Of a stretch of 54,081 bases of DNA, positions 42,397 to 50,825 are shown piece by piece. The stretch comes from Pseudomonas sp. RIT623 (GTDB lineage: Bacteria > Pseudomonadota > Gammaproteobacteria > Pseudomonadales > Pseudomonadaceae). The stretch is taken from the NCBI RefSeq assembly GCF_004519305.1, contig NZ_SOZA01000033.1:1-54081 (forward strand). The letters are read 5' to 3'. Each line of letters begins with the position of its first letter. Within the stretch, counting starts at the first letter, position 1. The position numbers were made by a program, and so were the translations under genes. Below the pieces are notes generated by a model. The model did no database searches. It saw only the letters and a list, made by a program, of their open reading frames with translations, and had not been told where the DNA came from.

Positions 42397-42936
42397 TCAG
42401 ATCACTGCCGATTTGGCAGCACGCAGGATCCGGTCGGACAGCTCGCCAGGCCCCAGGGCACGGGCCAAAGACAAGCCACCGATCATCAGGGCCAGGTCGG
42501 CGAGCGCTTTGTCGATGTCTTCCGGGCGGTCGACCATTTGCGCGGTCATCAGCTCGATGTGCTCGCCCAGCACCTCACGGAAAGCATCCGGCAGGCGCTG
42601 CATCTCGCCCAGGGCGCTGGGGATGGGGCAAGCCTGCACTTCAGTGTCACGGTGCTTGCGCGACAGGTAGAACGCCGCAGCCAATGCCCGCCGCTCGGTA
42701 CCCACCAGGTTCGGGTCGAGCTGGGCCAGCAAGGCCCGACGCTCATCGAGCAATTGACGAAACGCCTCGAGCATCAACTCGTCCTTGCTCTGGAAGTGAG
42801 CGTAGAAGCCCCCCACGGTCAACCCGGCAGCGCCCATCACCTGGCTGACGCTTGGCTCGGCGGGCCCCTGCTGGATCACCGCAGCGCGGGCAGCCTCGAG
42901 GATCCGTTCGCGGGTTTGGCTCTTTTTGTCGCTCAT
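42397..42936 (-). CDS. TetR-family transcriptional regulator
   Basis: A 179-aa repressor-type regulator. The N-terminal helix-turn-helix is at about residues 8-52 (RERILEAARAAVIQQ, then VSQVMGAAGLTVGGFYAHF). The C-terminal ligand domain is not recognisable in detail. It precedes the hydrolase and thioesterase genes on the same strand. The AT-rich palindrome just upstream is a candidate self-operator. Confidence 0.92.
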   Translation of the reverse strand: MSDKKSQTRERILEAARAAVIQQGPAEPSVSQVMGAAGLTVGGFYAHFQSKDELMLEAFRQLLDERRALLAQLDPNLVGTERRALAAAFYLSRKHRDTEVQACPIPSALGEMQRLPDAFREVLGEHIELMTAQMVDRPEDIDKALADLALMIGGLSLARALGPGELSDRILRAAKSAVI

Positions 42937-42947
42937 GGCTCACCTCG

Positions 42948-42981
42948 AATATTATGATCGACATATTATGCTTATAATATT
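42948..42981. promoter_or_regulatory. AT-rich inverted repeat, candidate TetR operator
   Basis: AATATTAT and ATAATATT are perfect inverted arms 18 bp apart, with CATATTATG in between. The site begins 11 bp upstream of the tetR start in an otherwise GC-rich chromosome and probably overlaps the promoter. Confidence 0.6.
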
Positions 42982-43037
42982 TATTGGCAAGCAGAATTTT
43001 CGGCCTGGGTTCGCCGCGGCAGCTTTTGGGAGGACGG

Positions 43038-43075
43038 AAAAAACAAAAGGCCCATTCAATAATCGAATGAGCCTT
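43038..43075 (-). terminator. Terminator of the tRNA-Ala/Glu array
   Basis: On the minus strand, AAGGCTCATTC pairs with GAATGGGCCTT (one G-U) and TTGTTTTTT follows. It is downstream of the last tRNA-Glu. Confidence 0.8.
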
Positions 43076-43104
43076 ATAAGTCCCGCAAAACGCGGGTAAA
43101 AAAT

Positions 43105-43180
43105 TGGCGTCCCCTAGGGGACTCGAACCCCTGTTACCGCCGTGAAAGGGCGGTGTCCTAGGCCACTAGACGAAGGGGAC
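43105..43180 (-). tRNA. tRNA-Glu (anticodon TTC)
   Basis: A 76-nt tRNA with encoded CCA, acceptor stem GTCCCCT/AGGGGAC and anticodon loop CTTTCAC. The last gene of the array. Confidence 0.97.
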
Positions 43181-43221
43181 ATAACCTTCGTGCCGTTACG
43201 TTTTCACGCAACGCGGCGAAT

Positions 43222-43297
43222 TGGTGGAGCTAAGCGGGATCGAACCGCTGACCTCCTGCATGCCATGCAGGCGCTCTCCCAGCTGAGCTATAGCCCC
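43222..43297 (-). tRNA. tRNA-Ala (anticodon GGC)
   Basis: A 76-nt tRNA with encoded CCA, acceptor GGGGCTA, and the anticodon GGC within CATGGCATG. Third Ala copy in the direction of transcription. Confidence 0.97.
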
Positions 43298-43301
43298 GAG
43301 T

Positions 43302-43338
43302 AAAACAAAAGGCTCATCCATCTGATGATGAGCCTTTC
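43302..43338 (-). terminator. Terminator-like hairpin inside the tRNA array
   Basis: On the minus strand, AAGGCTCATC and GATGAGCCTT form a stem followed by TTGTTTTA. It resembles the end terminator at 43038 and lies between the second Glu and the third Ala genes. Confidence 0.7.
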
Positions 43339-43363
43339 AACTCCCGCAAAACGCGGGTAAAAG

Positions 43364-43439
43364 TGGCGTCCCCTAGGGGACTCGAACCCCTGTTACCGCC
43401 GTGAAAGGGCGGTGTCCTAGGCCACTAGACGAAGGGGAC
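43364..43439 (-). tRNA. tRNA-Glu (anticodon TTC)
   Basis: Identical over 76 nt to the other two Glu copies. It is followed by the internal hairpin at 43302. Confidence 0.97.
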
Positions 43440-43481
43440 GTAACCTTCGTGCCGACCCGCTTTCGCGAATCGCGGCAAAAT

Positions 43482-43557
43482 TGGTGGAGCTAAGCGGGAT
43501 CGAACCGCTGACCTCCTGCATGCCATGCAGGCGCTCTCCCAGCTGAGCTATAGCCCC
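43482..43557 (-). tRNA. tRNA-Ala (anticodon GGC)
   Basis: Identical over 76 nt to the other two Ala copies. Second Ala in the direction of transcription. Confidence 0.97.
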
Positions 43558-43609
43558 GGATTTCTAGCCTCTCGGCCCAGCGACATGTTGAACATCGCTT
43601 GTGCAAAAC

Positions 43610-43685
43610 TGGCGTCCCCTAGGGGACTCGAACCCCTGTTACCGCCGTGAAAGGGCGGTGTCCTAGGCCACTAGACGAAGGGGAC
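43610..43685 (-). tRNA. tRNA-Glu (anticodon TTC)
   Basis: Identical to the other Glu copies. First Glu in the direction of transcription; its spacer to the following Ala differs from the spacers of the other two units. Confidence 0.97.
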
Positions 43686-43757
43686 GAACCTTCTTACCTT
43701 CAAGACCCGTTTGCTGGAACCGGTCTTGCCTGACAGCCTTGGCCATCAAGCGGAATT

Positions 43758-43833
43758 TGGTGGAGCTAAGCGGGATCGAACCGCTGACCTCCTGCATGCC
43801 ATGCAGGCGCTCTCCCAGCTGAGCTATAGCCCC
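43758..43833 (-). tRNA. tRNA-Ala (anticodon GGC)
   Basis: Identical to the other Ala copies. It is the first gene of the array and lies 75 bp downstream of the promoter at 43909-43937. Confidence 0.97.
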
Positions 43834-43908
43834 ACAATGTCGCTCTGAACCGAAGCGCTGGCTGGGTGCCTGGCGTTTCGTTTGCGTTCATCGCTGTGGA
43901 CGGGGCGC

Positions 43909-43937
43909 ATATTAAGATCGGATTACGAGGCTGTCAA
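43909..43937 (-). promoter_or_regulatory. Strong sigma-70 promoter of the tRNA-Ala/Glu array
   Basis: On the minus strand: perfect TTGACA, 17-bp spacer, TAATAT, then GCGCCCC. The GC-rich discriminator suggests stringent control, as expected for stable RNA. Confidence 0.9.
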
Positions 43938-44023
43938 ACGAATTTTTGAAATTATTCAAAATTTTTTTCACAGATAACAATCACTTACCGCCCTGCCCCG
44001 GTGTACTTCGCAGCCACGGCCCG

Positions 44024-44140
44024 TGTAGGAGCGGCCTTGTGTCGCGAAAGGACCGCATGGCGGTCCCTCGATTTCAACATCAGTACATGAATCGCCGGGG
44101 CCGCCATGCGGCCCTTTCGCGACACAAGGCCGCTCCTACA
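44024..44140. repeat. Paired inverted REP elements (subtype with CGGGGCCGCC core)
   Basis: TGTAGGAGCGGCCTTGTGTC at 44024 and its inverted copy ending at 44140 flank a core with two GC hairpins. The right part of the core matches the pair at 39237. It is 18 bp past the gltX stop codon. Confidence 0.87.
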
Positions 44141-44158
44141 GGTTCAGCGAAAGCTGGA

Positions 44159-45640
44159 TCAGGCGATGTTCGCCAGCAGCTTTTCCCATTCCTTGTTTTC
44201 TTTCTTCGACACGCCGCCCAGCAGGTCCAGGGCCTGGCGCAGACGGTAGCGGGTCAGGTCGGGGCCGAGGATTTCCATGGCGTCGAGTACCGACACCGAG
44301 CTGGCCTGGCCAGTAATGGCGGCGAACATCAGCGGCATGGCGTCACGCAGCTTGAGTTCCAGCGCCTCGACCACGGCCTGGATGCAGCCGGTGATACGGT
44401 CTTTTTCCCACTGGCGCAAGCTTTCCAGCTTCCACAGGATCAACTGCAGCACCTGGCGGACTTGGTCGGCGGACAACTTCTTGCTTTCGAACAGCTTGGC
44501 GTCGAGCTTGAGCGCGCCTTCGAAGAAGAAGCCGCCCAGCGGGGCGATCTGACTGAAGGTTTCGACCCGGCCCTGCACGTGCGGGGCGATCTGCATCATG
44601 TAGTCGCTGTTGAACGCCCACTTCTGTACCCGCGCGGCGAACTCCTGCACCGGCAGCTCACGCAGCCACTGGCCGTTGAGCCACGACAGCTTCTCGATGT
44701 CGAAGATCGGGCCGCCCAGGGAGATGCGCGACAGGTCGAAGTGCTCGACCATCTCGGCCAGGGAGAACTTCTCGCGCTCGTCGGGCATCGACCAGCCCAT
44801 GCGACCCAGGTAGTTGAGCATCGCCTCGGGCATGAAGCCCATGCGCTCGTAGAAGGTCACCGAGGTCGGGTTCTTGCGCTTGGACAGCTTGGACTTGTCC
44901 GGATTGCGCAGCAGCGGCATGTAGCACAGCTTGGGCTGCTCCCAACCGAAGTACTCGTACAGCTTGATCAGCTTCGGCGCCGACGGCAGCCATTCCTCGC
45001 CACGCAGGACGTGGGTGATGCCCATCAGGTGGTCGTCGACCACGTTGGCCAGGAAGTACGTCGGCAGGCCGTCGTTCTTCATCAACACCTGCATGTCCAT
45101 GCGGTCCCACGGGATCTCGACGTCGCCACGGAGCATGTCCGGCACCACGCAGATGCCTTCGCTCGGCACTTTCATGCGGATTACGTGCGGCTCGCCGGCG
45201 GCCAGGCGACGCTGCACTTCCTCGGCGCTCAGCAACAGGGCGCGGCCATCGTAGCGCGGGGTTTCGCCGCGGGCCATCTGCTCGGCGCGCATCTGCTCCA
45301 GCTCTTCGGCGGTGCAGAAGCAATAGAAGGCGTGACCGGCATCGACCAGTTGCTTGGCGTACTGGGCGTAGATCTCGCCACGTTCGCTCTGCCGGTAGGG
45401 GCCATGCGGACCGCCGACATCCGGCCCTTCGTTCCATTCGATGCCCAGCCAGCGCAGGGCGTCGAAAATCTGCTGCTCCGACTCGCGGGTCGAGCGCAAC
45501 TGGTCGGTGTCTTCGATCCGCAGGATGAACTCACCGCCGTGCTGCTTGGCAAAGCAGTAGTTGAACAGGGCGATGTAGGCGGTGCCGACATGGGGGTCGC
45601 CGGTGGGCGATGGCGCGATACGCGTGCGAACGGTGGTCAT
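44159..45640 (-). CDS. gltX: Glutamyl-tRNA synthetase GltX
   Basis: A 493-aa class I aminoacyl-tRNA synthetase. The HIGH-type motif is in APSPTGDPHVGTAYI near residue 10 and the KMSKS-type motif is KLSKRKN near 245. It charges tRNA-Glu, three copies of which lie just upstream in the window. I start at ATG 45640 (MTTVRTRIAPSPTG); the frame continues to 45724 but the extra residues do not belong to the family. Confidence 0.97.
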   Translation of the reverse strand: MTTVRTRIAPSPTGDPHVGTAYIALFNYCFAKQHGGEFILRIEDTDQLRSTRESEQQIFDALRWLGIEWNEGPDVGGPHGPYRQSERGEIYAQYAKQLVDAGHAFYCFCTAEELEQMRAEQMARGETPRYDGRALLLSAEEVQRRLAAGEPHVIRMKVPSEGICVVPDMLRGDVEIPWDRMDMQVLMKNDGLPTYFLANVVDDHLMGITHVLRGEEWLPSAPKLIKLYEYFGWEQPKLCYMPLLRNPDKSKLSKRKNPTSVTFYERMGFMPEAMLNYLGRMGWSMPDEREKFSLAEMVEHFDLSRISLGGPIFDIEKLSWLNGQWLRELPVQEFAARVQKWAFNSDYMMQIAPHVQGRVETFSQIAPLGGFFFEGALKLDAKLFESKKLSADQVRQVLQLILWKLESLRQWEKDRITGCIQAVVEALELKLRDAMPLMFAAITGQASSVSVLDAMEILGPDLTRYRLRQALDLLGGVSKKENKEWEKLLANIA

Positions 45641-45784
45641 GGTGAGTCTCGAACGAAGATTCAAACAAAGGCCGAATGTTAGCAGGGAGCAGGCACCGGG
45701 CTCCAGCAATGGCGCTATCGTCACTTGTGAGCCGGCCGGGTACCGCTGTTAAATTTGCTTACACTTTTGCAATCCTGGTCCCCC

Positions 45785-46834
45785 ATGCCCGCCCAACTCA
45801 AACGCCGCCTGCTGATCTTCATCACCCTGGTGCTGCTGGTCGCCCTCGCCTTCCTTGCCCACTGGTACTTCAAGGGGCGCTTCTACGAGAGCACCGACAA
45901 CGCCTACGTCCAGGGCGAGATCACCCGCATCTCCAGCCAGTTGGCCGCGCGCATCGACCAGGTTCCGGTGGAGGACAACCAGCATGTGCGTCAAGGCGAC
46001 CTGCTGGTGCGCCTGGAGACGGCTGACTTCGAACTGGCCGTGGCCCGCGCCCGCGCCGCCCTGGCCACCCGTGAGGCGGAGCTGGCACAGGCGCAGAGCC
46101 GCCTGGTCCAACAGGGCAGCCTGATCGCCGCCGGCCAGGCCCAGGTGGCGGCCAGCCAGGCCACCCTCGACCGCTCGCAGCTCGACCTCAACCGCGCCCA
46201 GGCCCTGCGCAAGCCGGGCTTCGTCTCCGAGGAAAGGGTCACCACCCTCGCGGCGGAAAGCCACGTCGCCCGTTCGCAGGTGGACAAGGCCCAGGCCGAC
46301 CTCAAGGGCCAGCGCCAGCAGGTCGATGCGCTGGGTGCCGAGCTCAAGCGCCTCGACGCGCAAATTGCCAACGCCCGCGCCGACCTGGCCCAGGCCGAAC
46401 TCAACCTCACCCGCTGCGCGATCCATGCGCCGATCAGCGGCACCATAGGCCAGCGCAGCGCGCGCAATGGCCAGGTTGTGCAGGCTGGCGCCTACCTGCT
46501 GTCGATCGTCCCGGACGAGGACATCTGGGTGCAGGCCAACTTCAAGGAAACCCAGATCGGCAGGATGCACCCCGGTCAACGCGCCGAACTGCTGTTCGAC
46601 AGCTACCCCGACACGCCCATCGAAGCCCGCGTCGACAGCCTGTTCGCCGCCTCTGGCGCGCAGTTCAGCCTGCTGCCGCCCGACAACGCCACCGGCAACT
46701 TCACCAAGGTGGTGCAACGCATCCCGGTCAAGCTGACCTTCGCCGCCGACAATCCGCTGCATGGCCGCATCCGCCCGGGCATGTCGGTCACGGCCACGGT
46801 CGACCTGCGCGACGGCAACGCGGATGGCCGGTGA
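45785..46834 (+). CDS. HlyD/EmrA-family membrane fusion protein
   Basis: A 349-aa periplasmic adaptor with one N-terminal membrane helix (RLLIFITLVLLVALAFLA). A barrel-sandwich/lipoyl half (YESTDNAYVQGEITRISSQL) is followed by a long coiled-coil hairpin (about residues 90-200) and the second lipoyl half (TRCAIHAPISGTIGQRS). This is the EmrA type. It works with the transporter encoded by the overlapping next gene. An outer-membrane channel is not encoded here. Confidence 0.92.
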   Translation: MPAQLKRRLLIFITLVLLVALAFLAHWYFKGRFYESTDNAYVQGEITRISSQLAARIDQVPVEDNQHVRQGDLLVRLETADFELAVARARAALATREAELAQAQSRLVQQGSLIAAGQAQVAASQATLDRSQLDLNRAQALRKPGFVSEERVTTLAAESHVARSQVDKAQADLKGQRQQVDALGAELKRLDAQIANARADLAQAELNLTRCAIHAPISGTIGQRSARNGQVVQAGAYLLSIVPDEDIWVQANFKETQIGRMHPGQRAELLFDSYPDTPIEARVDSLFAASGAQFSLLPPDNATGNFTKVVQRIPVKLTFAADNPLHGRIRPGMSVTATVDLRDGNADGR

Positions 46835-48374
46835 CCAACTGCTGCGCCCAACGCAGGAGCCGAGCCGGCGCGACTGGATCGCGGTGATGAGCGTGATGCT
46901 GGGTGCCTTCATGGCGGTGCTGGACATCCAGATCACCAACTCGTCGCTCAAGGACATCCAGGGCGCGCTATCGGCGACCCTGGAGGAAGGCTCATGGATC
47001 TCCACGTCCTACCTGGTGGCGGAGATCATCATGATCCCCCTCACCGCCTGGCTGGTGCAGTTGCTCTCGGCACGACGACTGGCGGTGTGGGTATCGCTGG
47101 GTTTTTTGGCGTCATCGCTGCTGTGCTCGATGGCCTGGAACCTGGAAAGCATGATCCTGTTCCGCGCGTTGCAGGGCTTCACCGGTGGCGCGCTGATCCC
47201 ACTGGCCTTCACCCTGACCCTGATCAAGCTGCCCGAACACCACCGCGCCAAGGGCATGGCCATGTTCGCCATGACCGCCACCTTCGCCCCTTCGATCGGC
47301 CCGACCCTGGGCGGCTGGCTGACCGAGAACTGGGGCTGGGAATACATCTTCTACATCAACATCCCGCCGGGGCTGGTGATGATCGCCGGCCTGCTCTACG
47401 GCCTGGAAAAGAAGGCCGCGCACTGGGAACTGCTGAAAAGCACCGATTACGCCGGCATTGTCAGCCTCGGCCTGGGCCTGGGTTGCCTGCAAGTGTTTCT
47501 CGAGGAAGGCCATCGCAAGGACTGGCTGGAATCGAGCCTGATCGTCAGCCTTGGCACGGTCGCCCTGCTCAGCCTGATCCTGTTCGTGATCCTGCAGTTC
47601 TCCCGCGCCCACCCTCTGATCAACCTGCGCATCCTCGGCAACCGCAACTTCGGCCTGTCGAGCATCGCCAGCCTGGGCATGGGCGTGGGGTTGTACGGAT
47701 CGATCTACCTGCTGCCGCTGTACCTGGCGCAGATCCAGGGCTACAACGCCCTGCAGATCGGCGAGGTGATCATGTGGATGGGCATCCCGCAGCTGTTCCT
47801 GATTCCGCTCGTGCCGCAATTGATGAAGGTGATCTCGCCGAAGGTGCTCTGCGCCCTGGGCTTTTGCCTGTTCGGCGTGGCCAGTTTCTGCTCCGGGGTG
47901 CTCAACCCCGACTTCGCTGGGCCGCAGTTCAACCAGATCCAGGTAATCCGCGCCATTGGCCAGCCGATGATCATGGTCACCATCTCGCTGATCGCCACGG
48001 CGTATATCCAACCCCAGGATGCGGGGTCGGCGTCGAGCTTGTTCAACATCCTGCGCAACCTGGGCGGCGCCATCGGCATCGCCCTGCTGGCGACGCTGCT
48101 GGATGCCCGCACCAAGGTGTATTTCGACTACCTGCGCGAGGCGCTGGTACCAAGCAACCCGCAAGTGGCCGAGCGCCTGGCGCAACTGGCCGAGCGCCTG
48201 GGCAGCGACAACGCCGCGCTGGGCAAGCTGAGCGAAATCACCCACCAGCAGGCGTTGATCATGGCCTACAACGACGCCTTCCATTTTGTCGGGATCGGGC
48301 TGGCGGTGAGCATGTTGGCGGTGTTGCTTACGCGCAAGTTGCCGCAGGGGTTGAAGGCGGGCGAAGCGCACTGA
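46824..48374 (+). CDS. MFS efflux transporter, DHA2/EmrB type
   Basis: A 516-aa inner-membrane transporter with about 14 predicted helices. The conserved motif near TM1 reads MAVLDIQITNSSLKDIQGAL, and ATFAPSIGPTLGGWLTE is the antiporter motif C of this family. The start at ATG 46824 overlaps the end of the adaptor gene by 11 nt, so translation is coupled. The pair resembles EmrAB drug pumps; the substrate is unknown. Confidence 0.92.
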   Translation: MAGDQLLRPTQEPSRRDWIAVMSVMLGAFMAVLDIQITNSSLKDIQGALSATLEEGSWISTSYLVAEIIMIPLTAWLVQLLSARRLAVWVSLGFLASSLLCSMAWNLESMILFRALQGFTGGALIPLAFTLTLIKLPEHHRAKGMAMFAMTATFAPSIGPTLGGWLTENWGWEYIFYINIPPGLVMIAGLLYGLEKKAAHWELLKSTDYAGIVSLGLGLGCLQVFLEEGHRKDWLESSLIVSLGTVALLSLILFVILQFSRAHPLINLRILGNRNFGLSSIASLGMGVGLYGSIYLLPLYLAQIQGYNALQIGEVIMWMGIPQLFLIPLVPQLMKVISPKVLCALGFCLFGVASFCSGVLNPDFAGPQFNQIQVIRAIGQPMIMVTISLIATAYIQPQDAGSASSLFNILRNLGGAIGIALLATLLDARTKVYFDYLREALVPSNPQVAERLAQLAERLGSDNAALGKLSEITHQQALIMAYNDAFHFVGIGLAVSMLAVLLTRKLPQGLKAGEAH

Positions 48375-48391
48375 TCGAGTTGCACCTGACC

Positions 48392-48505
48392 TGTAGGAGC
48401 GGCCTTGTGTCGCGGGGCCGCAAAGCGGCCCCGACCATTTCTGCCTTGACGCTGAGATCCTGGGGCTGCTCCGCAGCCCTTTCGCGACACAAGTCCGCTC
48501 CTACA
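48392..48505. repeat. Paired inverted REP elements (subtype with CTGGGGCT core)
   Basis: TGTAGGAGCGGCCTTGTGTC at 48392 and an inverted copy ending at 48505 flank a core with GGGCCGCAAAGCGGCCC and ATCCTGGGGCTGCTCCGCAG. The core matches the pair at 20891-21006. It lies between convergent genes. Confidence 0.87.
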
Positions 48506-48521
48506 AGGATTGCATAGGGCT

Positions 48522-50537
48522 TTAGCTAGCCAGCAACCGCTCGCGCAGCTTGCCGATCTCGTCGCGCAACTGCGCCGCGGCCTCGAACTCCAGGTCGCGG
48601 GCGAACTGGAACATCTTCTCCTCCAGTTGCTTGATGCGCTTGGTGATCTCGGCCGGGCTCTGCAGCTCGGCCTCGTAGCGCCCGGCCTCCTCCGCAGCCT
48701 TGGCCATGCCCTTGCGCTTCTTGCTGCGCGCGCCTGGCACGGTGGCGCCTTCCATGATGTCGGTGATGTCCTTGACCACCCCCCTGGGCACGATGCCGTT
48801 GGCCTGGTTGAAGGCCAACTGCTTCTCGCGACGACGCTCGGTCTCGTCGATGGCGCGTTGCATCGAGCCGGTAATGTTATCGGCGTAGAGGATCGCCTTG
48901 CCGTTGAGGTTGCGCGCGGCGCGGCCAATGGTCTGGATCAGCGAGCGCTCGGAACGCAGGAAACCTTCCTTGTCGGCATCGAGGATCGCCACCAACGACA
49001 CCTCGGGCATGTCCAGGCCTTCGCGCAGCAGGTTGATGCCCACCAGCACATCGAAGGTGCCCAGCCGCAGGTCGCGAATGATCTCGACCCGCTCCACGGT
49101 ATCGATGTCCGAGTGCAGGTAGCGCACCCGCACATCGTGGTCGGCCAGGTAGTCGGTGAGGTCCTCGGCCATGCGCTTGGTCAGGGTGGTAGCCAGCACC
49201 CGCTCGCCCTGGGCGACACGCTTGCCGATCTCCGACAGCAGGTCGTCGACCTGGGTCAGCGCCGGACGCACCTCGACCTGCGGGTCGACCAGGCCGGTCG
49301 GGCGCACCACCTGCTCGACCACGCGCCCGGCGTGCTCGGCCTCGTAGGGCCCCGGGGTGGCGGAAACGAAGATGGTCTGCGGGCTCACCGCCTCCCACTC
49401 GTCGAAGCGCATCGGCCGGTTGTCCAGCGCCGACGGCAGGCGGAAGCCGTACTCCACCAGGGTTTCCTTGCGCGAGCGGTCGCCCTTGTACATGGCGCCG
49501 ACCTGGGGAACACTGACATGGGACTCGTCGATCACCAGCAGCGCGTCCGGCGGCAGGTAGTCATACAGGGTGGGTGGCGGCGCGCCCGCCGGGCGCCCGG
49601 AAAGGTAGCGCGAGTAGTTCTCGATGCCGTTGCAGTAGCCCAGCTCGAGGATCATCTCCAGGTCGAAGCGGGTGCGTTGCTCCAGGCGCTGGGCCTCGAC
49701 CAGCTTGTTGTGCGTGTTCAGGTACTCCAGGCGCTCCTTGAGCTCTTCCTTGATACCCTCCACCGCGTCGAGCAGGGTCTCCCGCGGGGTTACGTAGTGG
49801 CTCTTGGGGTAGAAGGTGAAACGCGGCAGCTTGCGGATCACCTCGCCGGTCAGCGGGTCGAAGGCGGCGATGTTCTCCACCTCGTCGTCGAACAGCTCGA
49901 TACGAATGGCCTCGAGATCGGATTCGGCCGGGAAGATGTCGATCACGTCGCCCCGCACCCGGAACGTGGCGCGGGCGAAGTCCATCTCGTTGCGGGTGTA
50001 CTGCAGGTCTGCCAGGCGTCGCAGCAGGGCGCGCTGGTCGAGCTTGTCGCCGCGGTCGACGTGCAGGACCATTTTCAGATAGGTCTCGGGGCTGCCCAGG
50101 CCGTAGATGCACGAAACGGTGGTGACGATGATCGCGTCGCGCCGCTCCAGCAGCGCCTTGGTCGCTGACAGGCGCATCTGCTCGATATGGTCGTTGATCG
50201 AGGCATCCTTCTCGATGAAGGTGTCCGACGACGGCACATAGGCTTCGGGCTGGTAGTAGTCGTAGTACGAAACGAAGTACTCCACCGCGTTGTTCGGGAA
50301 GAACGCCTTGAACTCGCCGTACAACTGGGCCGCCAGGGTCTTGTTCGGCGCCAGCACCATGGTCGGGCGCTGCACCTGCTGGATCACGTTGGCGATGCTG
50401 AAGGTCTTGCCCGAACCGGTCACCCCGAGCAGGGTCTGGTGCGAAAGGCCCGCGTCGATGCCCTCGACCATCAGGCGGATGGCCTCGGGCTGGTCGCCGG
50501 CCGGCTGGAATCGGGTGACGAGCTGGAACTCGGACAT
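48522..50537 (-). CDS. uvrB: Excinuclease ABC subunit UvrB
   Basis: A 671-aa damage-verification helicase of nucleotide excision repair. Walker A GVTGSGKTFSIANV lies near residue 39. YYDYYQPEAYVP contributes the DNA-clamping beta-hairpin, and TIGRAARNLNGKAILYAD is helicase motif VI. The C-terminal UVR domain (LEEKMFQFARDLEFEAAAQL) contacts UvrC. No LexA box was recognised upstream in 50538-50600. Confidence 0.97.
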   Translation of the reverse strand: MSEFQLVTRFQPAGDQPEAIRLMVEGIDAGLSHQTLLGVTGSGKTFSIANVIQQVQRPTMVLAPNKTLAAQLYGEFKAFFPNNAVEYFVSYYDYYQPEAYVPSSDTFIEKDASINDHIEQMRLSATKALLERRDAIIVTTVSCIYGLGSPETYLKMVLHVDRGDKLDQRALLRRLADLQYTRNEMDFARATFRVRGDVIDIFPAESDLEAIRIELFDDEVENIAAFDPLTGEVIRKLPRFTFYPKSHYVTPRETLLDAVEGIKEELKERLEYLNTHNKLVEAQRLEQRTRFDLEMILELGYCNGIENYSRYLSGRPAGAPPPTLYDYLPPDALLVIDESHVSVPQVGAMYKGDRSRKETLVEYGFRLPSALDNRPMRFDEWEAVSPQTIFVSATPGPYEAEHAGRVVEQVVRPTGLVDPQVEVRPALTQVDDLLSEIGKRVAQGERVLATTLTKRMAEDLTDYLADHDVRVRYLHSDIDTVERVEIIRDLRLGTFDVLVGINLLREGLDMPEVSLVAILDADKEGFLRSERSLIQTIGRAARNLNGKAILYADNITGSMQRAIDETERRREKQLAFNQANGIVPRGVVKDITDIMEGATVPGARSKKRKGMAKAAEEAGRYEAELQSPAEITKRIKQLEEKMFQFARDLEFEAAAQLRDEIGKLRERLLAS

Positions 50538-50825
50538 GACGGACCTCGTGGATGTCGCGGCAACTGTAAATTTAGCCAGTAGTCTATACCCAAATGCGCG
50601 CGCCGGGCGCGGCTTTCAAGGCCAAGCTGTGAACGCGCATTGCAATGGACCGGGCAATTCGACCAATGGTCGAAAAATATTTGCGCAAACCGCTGGAAAA
50701 GCAGCGGCAGACTGTCGCGGTGACCGGTCGGTATCACTATACTGACTCCCCGTTTGTGCACCGCTTCAGTGCCTTCGGCTGGAGCGTGGCGCCCCTATCA
50801 CTCTCCTATCAGAGCCAAGGTAACA

